NCBI GenBank assembly: GCA_964396965.1
Contig: CAYNGD010000007.1
Span: forward strand, 1 to 64,000
DNA length: 64,000 nt
Direction of reading: 5' to 3'
Source: JABMRW01 sp964396965
Lineage (GTDB): Bacteria > Chloroflexota > Dehalococcoidia > Dehalococcoidales > BS750m-G39
Numbering within the stretch: position 1 is the first letter of the stretch; every line of letters begins with the position of its first letter. Positions 58,579 to 64,000 of the stretch are shown here, piece after piece. A model generated the notes under the pieces. The model worked only from the letters and a program-made list of their open reading frames with translations, had not been told where the DNA came from and ran no database searches. Made by a program: the position numbers and the translations under genes.

Positions 58579-59561
58579 GGAGAGTACCTTTTCAAGGCGG
58601 CCTCAAAGACTGCCTGTATCAGCCCCTGTTGCGTCCAGCCCAGCTTCTGGGCCATGATAATCAGGTCGCTGTAACTGCCCAGCCCGGGCAGGGGGTTTAT
58701 CTCCAGGAAATAGGGAATTCCACCTGGGCCGATTCTGAAGTCGATACGGGCGAAGTCTCGGCAACCCAAGACTTTAAAAACCTTGAGGCTGGCCAGAGCA
58801 ATCCTCTCATTAACCTCGTCGGCCAGCCTGGGGGGAGACTCGTAGTCAACCAGGTTGAGGTAATCTCGCTTTACCTCCAGTGAGTAGACGAAGTGCCCCT
58901 CACTTTTCCGGGGCAGGATGCGCATCAGGCCCACCAGGCGGGGCGGAGCATTGCCGATAATACCGGCGGTGACCTCGTCACCGCTGATGAACTCCTCAGC
59001 CATCACCGGCTGCCGGTAATCGTTAAGCAGGCGGCTCACCTCTCTGGTCATCTCCTCCCGGCTTTCCACCACCGAGCTGGAGCGGATGCCCTTGCTCGAG
59101 CCTTCGTAGGCCGGCTTGACGATGGCCGGGAATTTCTCCCAGGCTAGTTTACCCAGCTCCTCCTCGTCGTTTACCATCTGCCACTGCGGAGTAGCGATAC
59201 CTTCGGCGGCCACCAGCCTCTTGGCTAGCGGTTTGTCCAGGCAGACGGTCAGGCAGTGGGAGTCCGAGCCGGAATAGAGGATGCCCAGCATCTCCAGAAC
59301 AGCCGGCACCTGGGACTCGCGGCTGCGTGAGCTGCCCCTCCCCTCGGCGATGTTAAAAACGATGTCAACCTTCTCCCGCCGTATGTTGTCCAGGAACTCC
59401 TCGCCCCCGCCCAGCAGCACCACCGAGTGTCCGGCGGCAGCCAGCGCGGCAGCGATAGTCTCCACCGTCTCCCGGGAGTCATACTCCTCTAAAGCGTCTT
59501 CGGGGGCGGCGGCGTCCAAGGGTATGGCTGACTTAAGATCGTAGGCTAAGCCTATCCGCAT
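58563..59561 (-). CDS. ATP-grasp ligase, D-Ala-D-Ala ligase-like (first copy)
   Basis: A 332-residue ATP-grasp enzyme. It has DIVFNIAEGRG in the N-domain, FPAIVKPAYEGSSKGI as ATP loop, and FARIDFRIGPGG and FLEINPLPGLGSYSD for the metal site. It overlaps kamA by 29 bases and the second ligase by 16 bases. It ligates two carboxyl/amino substrates with ATP. The usual cell-wall ligase is a single gene near mur genes, and none are seen here, which argues for a special role. Confidence 0.85.
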   Translation of the reverse strand: MRIGLAYDLKSAIPLDAAAPEDALEEYDSRETVETIAAALAAAGHSVVLLGGGEEFLDNIRREKVDIVFNIAEGRGSSRSRESQVPAVLEMLGILYSGSDSHCLTVCLDKPLAKRLVAAEGIATPQWQMVNDEEELGKLAWEKFPAIVKPAYEGSSKGIRSSSVVESREEMTREVSRLLNDYRQPVMAEEFISGDEVTAGIIGNAPPRLVGLMRILPRKSEGHFVYSLEVKRDYLNLVDYESPPRLADEVNERIALASLKVFKVLGCRDFARIDFRIGPGGIPYFLEINPLPGLGSYSDLIIMAQKLGWTQQGLIQAVFEAALKRYSPCVAV

Positions 59562-60888
59562 CCCTGGTTCCTGCCTTCTTGACCGCTACCGGCACCTTAA
59601 CCGACAAGGGCAGTTGCGCCGGCACTGGCTTGGCCCTGGCCTTCAGCCTGGGGTTGTGGCAGTGGTAGATATGGCCGCGGTAGTTCCTCACCAGAATCCT
59701 GTCCCCGTTCTGAGAGAGGATATAGTTGGGCTGCACCGGCACCTTGCCCCCTCCCTGGGGCAGGTCAATAACGAAAGTGGGCACCGCCAGCCCCGAGGTG
59801 TGGCCGCGCATACCCTCGATTATATCCAGGCCAGTTGCCAGCGGCGTGCGCAGGTGCTCCGTCCCCTCCACCTCGTCACACTGGAAGAGGTAGTAGGGTC
59901 GCACCTTAATCCTTAGCAGCCCCTGGCACAGTTTGGTCTGTGCCTCCACACTGTCGTTGATGCCGCGCAGCAGCACGCTCTGGTTGTTCACCGGGACGCC
60001 GCTCCGCACCAGCCTGTCGCAGGCGGCAGCTGCCTCCGGAGTTATCTCGCGGTAGTGGTTGAAATGGGTGTTGAGCCATATCGGGCCATATCTGGAAAGC
60101 ATGGCGCAAAGCTCGTCATCGATGCGCTGGGGCAGCACCACCGGGAAGCGGCTGCCGATGCGGATAATCTCGACGTGCTCTATCTGCCGCAAGCTGCCGA
60201 TAACGCCCTCAAGGTGGTGGGTGGATAGAGTCAAGGGGTCACCGCCGGAGATGACCACATCCCTGACCGCCTTATGATTGCGGATGTAGTCCAGCATGGC
60301 CTCAATTTCGCCGAGGGTGCGCACCCAACCGCCATGCCTCCACTCCCGCTTGCGGGTGCAGTGGCGGCAGAGCATGGGGCAGATATCGGTCAGCACCATT
60401 AAAACACGGTCGGGGTAGCGGTGTACCAGTCCGGGGACAACCGAGTCCCTCTTCTCCTCAAGGGGGTCTTCGCTGCCGATTCCGGCCAGGGCTATCTCCT
60501 CAAAGGCGGGCACGGACTGAAGCCGAATGGGGTCTTGGGGGTCATCGGGGTCAATCAGGGAAAGATAATAAGGGGTTATTGCCAGCGGGTACTTGATGGT
60601 GACCAGCCTGAGCCTGGCCTGTTCTTCAGCAGTCAGGGGTATATAGCTGGCCAGTTGTTCGACGGTGGTGATGCGGTGGCGGAAGTGCCACCTCCAGTCT
60701 TTCCAGAGGCTATCGGGTATGTGCCCAAAGAATCTTCGTCTCTGGGCGCTGGTACTGGGAGGTTCCCCCTCCGGGGTGGTAACTATAGCTGCGCCGGGAG
60801 GTTCCTCCTCGGCCTCAGCCGCGGTCTCTATAGAATATTTTTCCGCCCTCAGGGCGGGTTGTTTTTTAATTATTCCAGGTGCTTTCAC
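59533..60888 (-). CDS. kamA: KamA-family lysine 2,3-aminomutase-like radical SAM enzyme
   Basis: A 451-residue radical SAM/PLP enzyme. The cluster motif is Cys170-x3-Cys174-x2-Cys177 (CPMLCRHC), followed by ISGGDPL. YYLFQCDEVEG and VIDLPQGGGKVPVQPNY contain the aspartates that bind lysine and the PLP lysine of characterised aminomutases, so L-lysine to beta-lysine is the most likely reaction. Related substrates such as glutamate cannot be excluded. The first 50 residues are an extra segment of low conservation. It starts with GTG, with AGGAG about 12 bases upstream, and leads the six-gene run behind a strong promoter. Confidence 0.88.
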   Translation of the reverse strand: MKAPGIIKKQPALRAEKYSIETAAEAEEEPPGAAIVTTPEGEPPSTSAQRRRFFGHIPDSLWKDWRWHFRHRITTVEQLASYIPLTAEEQARLRLVTIKYPLAITPYYLSLIDPDDPQDPIRLQSVPAFEEIALAGIGSEDPLEEKRDSVVPGLVHRYPDRVLMVLTDICPMLCRHCTRKREWRHGGWVRTLGEIEAMLDYIRNHKAVRDVVISGGDPLTLSTHHLEGVIGSLRQIEHVEIIRIGSRFPVVLPQRIDDELCAMLSRYGPIWLNTHFNHYREITPEAAAACDRLVRSGVPVNNQSVLLRGINDSVEAQTKLCQGLLRIKVRPYYLFQCDEVEGTEHLRTPLATGLDIIEGMRGHTSGLAVPTFVIDLPQGGGKVPVQPNYILSQNGDRILVRNYRGHIYHCHNPRLKARAKPVPAQLPLSVKVPVAVKKAGTRDADRLSLRS

Positions 60889-60993
60889 CTTTTTTATGTT
60901 CTCCTCTAGTGTTAGATTTCAGTATTTCAGGCTCGTTTATGAGGTCACATCTTCGGTTTTTACCCCCTATAAACAAAAAGAGTTAGGAAATAC

Positions 60994-61022
60994 TTGTCCT
61001 AACCTTCTTTTCCTGTTATAAT
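60994..61022 (+). promoter_or_regulatory. Rightward promoter for the winged-helix gene
   Basis: TTGTCC (60994-60999), a 17-base spacer and a perfect TATAAT (61017-61022), with a leader of about 100 bases before 61130. The -35 box overlaps the GTTAGGA/TCCTAAC inverted repeat, suiting autoregulation. Confidence 0.65.
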
Positions 61023-61048
61023 ATACACTAAATATATTTCCTAAATAA

Positions 61049-61076
61049 ATTATACACATTTTGTACCGGTTGTCAA
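61049..61076 (-). promoter_or_regulatory. Strong leftward promoter for the kamA run
   Basis: Leftward, a perfect TTGACA (61076-61071), a 16-base spacer and a perfect TATAAT (61054-61049). It is the best sigma-70-type promoter seen in the window. The leader to the kamA GTG is about 150 bases and passes through the divergent promoter and the inverted repeats. Confidence 0.75.
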
Positions 61077-61129
61077 TAGGATTTTAGTTATTTTTGACAG
61101 CCGATTAGCTGGAAGCAGGAGGTGTCAGA

Positions 61130-61438
61130 ATGGGGGAATGGAAATTCATCACCAACCACGCCCTGGTGTTCTGCCTGATTGCCCAGCAGCCGCGAAGCAC
61201 CGCCCGGGAGATCGCCGCCACCATAGGCATTACCGAGAAGACAACACGCAATATTATTAATGACCTTGAGGCCGATGAATACATAACCAAGACCAAGGAG
61301 GGACGGCGCCTGCGTTACAGCATAGACCCGGAGATGCCCCTCCGCCACGAGCTGCACGAAGACAAGTCGGTGGGCGACCTGCTGGAAATTCTGGGCTGGG
61401 AGAAGCGGCGCCGGAGGGTAAAGAGCGCCGCCGGCTAA
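61130..61438 (+). CDS. Small winged-helix regulator
   Basis: A 102-residue protein with a MarR/ArsR-like winged helix (STAREIAATIGITEKTTRNIINDLEADEYI, then a GRRLRYS wing) and a basic C-terminal tail. It is divergent from kamA and its promoter faces the kamA promoter over shared inverted repeats, so it is the likely regulator of the kamA run. GGAGG-type ribosome signals lie just before the ATG. No ligand-binding domain is seen. Confidence 0.85.
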   Translation: MGEWKFITNHALVFCLIAQQPRSTAREIAATIGITEKTTRNIINDLEADEYITKTKEGRRLRYSIDPEMPLRHELHEDKSVGDLLEILGWEKRRRRVKSAAG

Positions 61439-61452
61439 AATTGGGCCTTAGT

Positions 61453-62463
61453 TTACAGCTCCCAGAAGCTGCGCAGCTCCCGGAAGTCAATCAAGCCGTT
61501 CTCGGCGACATTTTCAATCTCGATACCGGCCTCAACGGCGGCCGCCACCGGATTAAGACCGCCGAGCTGGACGATACCAACCCGGTTCAGGGCCACCGGA
61601 ATCTGGCAGAGCGGCTCGCTGGTACCGCCAACGGCAAAGATGCCGCCGATGCCGACCTCCTTGAGCCGGGCTATCCTCTCCTCGACAACCTCCCGGGCCG
61701 GTGCCGGCACCGTCCGGAAAACGCCCAGTATCTTGCCGCTCCCCGTACTAGCGGCCTTGCCGACGCTGGTCATCCTGGCCTGGATGAACTGCTCGGAAGG
61801 GTCAACCGAGGTACCGGCATAGTCAATTATGGCGACAAAGCGCCTGGGCTTTAGATTTCTAACCTCAAGCAGGCCGCCAAAGCGGAACTCCACCGGCACC
61901 CCTGCCTTGAGCAGCACGCCGTTTGTGGCCACGCTGCAGACGGTGGCCAGGCCAATCTTACCCTCGGGCACCACCGCCGTCCCCAGCTTCTCCCCCTCAT
62001 TGGCGGTGGCCACCAACTCGCTGACGCAGAGCCCGGATTTAAAGGCGCCCTTCATCACCGCCAGCGCCTTCTTGAACTGCTCCCTATCGATGAGCGAGGT
62101 GTTTATCGGTAATTGGCCGCTGCCCTTTTCCGGGTCGAAACTGGTCTGGTAGGCCAGCAGCTCCAGCTTATCGCGCACAAAGCCGAGGTGCTGAGGGGCC
62201 AGGGCCTCCTTGACCTCCCGCCGCCCTTCCTCAGTAATCATCCGCCCATCCCGTCCGGCGGGCTGGGTATAGCCGCGTTCGTCGGCTATCTTCAGGTGAT
62301 ACCTCACCCCCCGCTCGCTCAAGAAAACCCCTTCGTCCTCAAGCCGGCGGGCAATAGTGATTGAACCCAGTGGTTCCGAGGACTCGCTCAAGACCTTGAG
62401 AATAGATATTAGCTTACCTTCGGCGTCGGAACCAACGACCTGTTCCGCCATCAGCCTCGCCAC
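61453..62463 (-). CDS. NrpR-like regulator (winged helix plus DUF128)
   Basis: A 336-residue regulator with an N-terminal winged helix (SITIARRLEDEGVFLSERGVRYHL, residues about 34-60) and one NrpR/DUF128 effector domain (from about residue 95; LPINTSLID, GLATVCSVATNGVLL, GKILGVFRTVPA). NrpR is the archaeal repressor of nitrogen-fixation and glutamine synthetase genes that senses 2-oxoglutarate. Bacterial homologues are few and little studied. Only one DUF128 copy is present, whereas some archaeal forms have two. It lies 49 bases downstream of the NAD+ synthetase gene and may be cotranscribed with it. Confidence 0.85.
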   Translation of the reverse strand: MARLMAEQVVGSDAEGKLISILKVLSESSEPLGSITIARRLEDEGVFLSERGVRYHLKIADERGYTQPAGRDGRMITEEGRREVKEALAPQHLGFVRDKLELLAYQTSFDPEKGSGQLPINTSLIDREQFKKALAVMKGAFKSGLCVSELVATANEGEKLGTAVVPEGKIGLATVCSVATNGVLLKAGVPVEFRFGGLLEVRNLKPRRFVAIIDYAGTSVDPSEQFIQARMTSVGKAASTGSGKILGVFRTVPAPAREVVEERIARLKEVGIGGIFAVGGTSEPLCQIPVALNRVGIVQLGGLNPVAAAVEAGIEIENVAENGLIDFRELRSFWEL

Positions 62464-62512
62464 CCCCTGCCGTTTTCCCGCATTATACCACGCCCGCTCA
62501 CAAAGCTGTAGC

Positions 62513-64000
62513 TTAAGGCTGCTTACCAGCCGGGCGCAGCTTGTGGTACATAGTCTCTAAATCTTCGAGCCACAGCTGGTCTTGAGCCTCCGAGGGCATT
62601 CTCCAGTCCCCCCGGGGGGAGAGGCTCACCGAGCCTACCTTCGGCCCCTCGGGCAGGCAGGTCCTCTTGAACTGGTTGGCGAAGAAGCGGCTGATGAAAC
62701 TCTTCAGCCACTTATACAGGTCGTCCAGAGAGTACTTGCCTTCAAAAAGCCCCTGCCGGCTCACCTCGTTGGCCAGGTAGAGAATCCGGCCTGGCCTCAT
62801 GCCGAAGCGGATGAAGGGATAGAGGTAGAAATCGGCCAGCTCAAACGGCCCGATAAGCTCCTCGCTCTTCTGCCTTATCAGGCCGTTTTCGGGCCGGATT
62901 AACTCCGGGGAGATCGGGGTCTTAAGAATATCATACAATACCTTCTGGGCCGGTGTGCCGGCCATCTCTTCATCGGCCACCCAGCGCACCAGAAAGCTCA
63001 CCAGGGTCTTGGGCACCGAGGCGCTGACGTGGTAGTGTGAGATGTGGTCTCCGGCGAAGGTGCACCAGCCCAGGGCAATCTCGGTGAGGTCGCCCGTCCC
63101 CAGCACGATGCCGTCGAGCTGGTTAGCCTTGTTAAAGAGGAACTCGGTGCGGTAGCGGGCCTGGACGTTCTCGAAAACCACATCCTCCCCGCCGTCGTGC
63201 TCCAGGTCTTTCAGGTGCGAGTTGCAGCTCCGGCTGATGTTCACCCGGTCCAGGCTCACCCCCAGTGCCTGGCACAGCCTGGTGGCGTTAGCCCTGGTCC
63301 TCCGGGTAGTCCCAAAACCGGGCATGGTGAAGGCATGGACACTGGTCCGCGGCAGCTTGAGAAAGTCTATCGTCTTGGCGGCAACCAGCAGTGATAGTGT
63401 GGAATCAAGGCCACCGGAGACCCCCAGCACCAGCCGGCTCTTCTTAGCGCCGGCCAGCTTCTGAGCGAGCGCCCCCACCTGCATGGCAAAGATTTCGCGG
63501 CAGCGGTCTGCCCTTCTCGCCGGCTCCTCGGGGACAAAGGGATGGGGGTCGAGCGTCCGCTCCAGACGGCGAGGGGAGAGGTCGCTGACCTCGGCCTCGA
63601 CCACCCGGCAGGCTTCCACGCCGGCCGCCTGCTCCCGAAAGCTGGTCATCACGCTGCGGTCGTGCCCAAGCCGCTCCAGGTCAATATCGACCACGATAAG
63701 CCGGGAATCCGGCGACAAGCGCGCCGATTCCCTTAATATCGTCCCGTTCTCAGCGATGATGATATGACCGCCGTAGACCAGGTCGTTGGATGACTCCCCG
63801 ATGCCAGATGAGACATAGCAGTAGGCGGCGATGCACCGGCCTGACTCCGAAGAGACCATTGTCCGGCGCCAGTCCGCCTTGCCCAGCACCTCGTTGCTCG
63901 CCGAGAGGTTGACCAGCACCGTCGCCCCGGCCAGCGCCTGGTACTCGTGAGGGGCCAGCGGCACCCACAGGTCCTCACAGATCTCAACACCGATGATAGC
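62513..64000 (-). CDS. nadE: Glutamine-dependent NAD+ synthetase (5' end outside window)
   Basis: The frame stays open to the right edge, giving 495 visible residues. The visible N-terminal part is a nitrilase-type glutaminase domain with the catalytic cysteine in GVEICEDLWVP. The C-terminal half is the synthetase with the P-loop-like LGVSGGLDSTL and LGTGDLTEIALGW. The long-form sequence, with extra loops such as GWCTFAGDHISHYH, resembles the 640-680-residue type. It amidates nicotinic acid adenine dinucleotide using glutamine and ATP. About 150 N-terminal residues lie beyond the window. Confidence 0.92.
   Translation of the reverse strand, partial: AIIGVEICEDLWVPLAPHEYQALAGATVLVNLSASNEVLGKADWRRTMVSSESGRCIAAYCYVSSGIGESSNDLVYGGHIIIAENGTILRESARLSPDSRLIVVDIDLERLGHDRSVMTSFREQAAGVEACRVVEAEVSDLSPRRLERTLDPHPFVPEEPARRADRCREIFAMQVGALAQKLAGAKKSRLVLGVSGGLDSTLSLLVAAKTIDFLKLPRTSVHAFTMPGFGTTRRTRANATRLCQALGVSLDRVNISRSCNSHLKDLEHDGGEDVVFENVQARYRTEFLFNKANQLDGIVLGTGDLTEIALGWCTFAGDHISHYHVSASVPKTLVSFLVRWVADEEMAGTPAQKVLYDILKTPISPELIRPENGLIRQKSEELIGPFELADFYLYPFIRFGMRPGRILYLANEVSRQGLFEGKYSLDDLYKWLKSFISRFFANQFKRTCLPEGPKVGSVSLSPRGDWRMPSEAQDQLWLEDLETMYHKLRPAGKQP

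Larger units (their letters stand above)
60889..61129. other. Divergent control region of kamA and the winged-helix gene
   Basis: An AT-rich control region of about 240 bases. It holds two facing promoters (61049-61076 and 60994-61022), an inverted repeat GTTAGGA/TCCTAAC (about 60982-61003), repeated TTTCCTAA words and a dyad-like CTCGTTTATGAG (60932-60943) similar to the operator-like sites at 32.28 and 37.07 kb. Confidence 0.55.

Noticed and set aside
1..64000. CRISPR arrays, reductive dehalogenase genes, transposases and integrases.
   Set aside because: None was seen on either strand; no regularly spaced repeats or matching protein motifs were found by eye.

Overview
The window looks like a chromosomal segment of an anaerobic, respiring bacterium, most likely a Dehalococcoidia-type Chloroflexota. 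This is inferred from the gene content: reductive-type dissimilatory sulfite reductase, an archaeal-style heme pathway, an NrpR-like regulator, soluble NarX-type kinases, and many CoA, Fe-S and ABC genes. No rRNA gene or CRISPR array was seen, and the only tRNA sequence is a 3' fragment. By eye, the right third (about 42-64 kb) is richer in G+C than the left part.

Region 1 (0-9.2 kb, minus strand): a compact dsr cluster in the order dsrA, dsrB, dsrD, dsrL, dsrN, dsrC, dsrM, dsrK, and a DsrE/YedF-like gene, closed by a 19-bp perfect hairpin. DsrEFH and DsrJOP are not present. Region 2 (9.9-14.2 kb, plus): a membrane-anchored winged-helix regulator, two NarL-type response regulators and a GAF-PAS histidine kinase. 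Region 3 (14.3-28.9 kb, plus): one nearly uninterrupted run with ccmEFABCD followed by ahbC, ahbD, fused ahbAB, precorrin-2 dehydrogenase, hemA, hemC, cobA-hemD, hemB and hemL. This run covers the route from glutamyl-tRNA through siroheme to heme b and its delivery to cytochromes c. Siroheme supplies DsrAB, and heme supplies DsrM and any cytochromes c, so regions 1 to 3 form one respiratory unit.

Region 4 (29-44.5 kb) is an accessory mosaic. It holds a PEBP lipoprotein, a broken gene start fused to a tRNA-like 3' fragment, an ABC exporter, a kinase remnant, a MarR regulator, DUF2339 and RDD membrane proteins, and a lipoprotein and hydrolase that share one frame across a TAG. It also holds a DUF169/Fe-S/solute-binding-protein trio, a Nat-type ABC exporter and a DUF72 protein. 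Two near-identical promoters with an embedded dyad (32.27-32.30 and 37.05-37.08 kb) suggest a shared regulator.

Region 5 (44.8-54.7 kb): an acyl-CoA ligase, an enoyl-CoA hydratase, a flavodoxin, a zinc-ribbon protein, a cation efflux protein, an orphan NADH-oxidising NuoEFG-like module, and a second NarL/NarX-type pair. Region 6 (54.7-60.9 kb, minus) is the most novel-looking part: kamA, two D-Ala-D-Ala-ligase-like ATP-grasp genes, a GNAT, marC and a GNAT-deacetylase fusion, all overlapping or nearly so, behind a strong promoter. It may make a beta-amino-acid-containing metabolite. Region 7 (61.1-64 kb): a small winged-helix regulator, an NrpR-like regulator and a glutamine-dependent NAD+ synthetase cut by the window edge.
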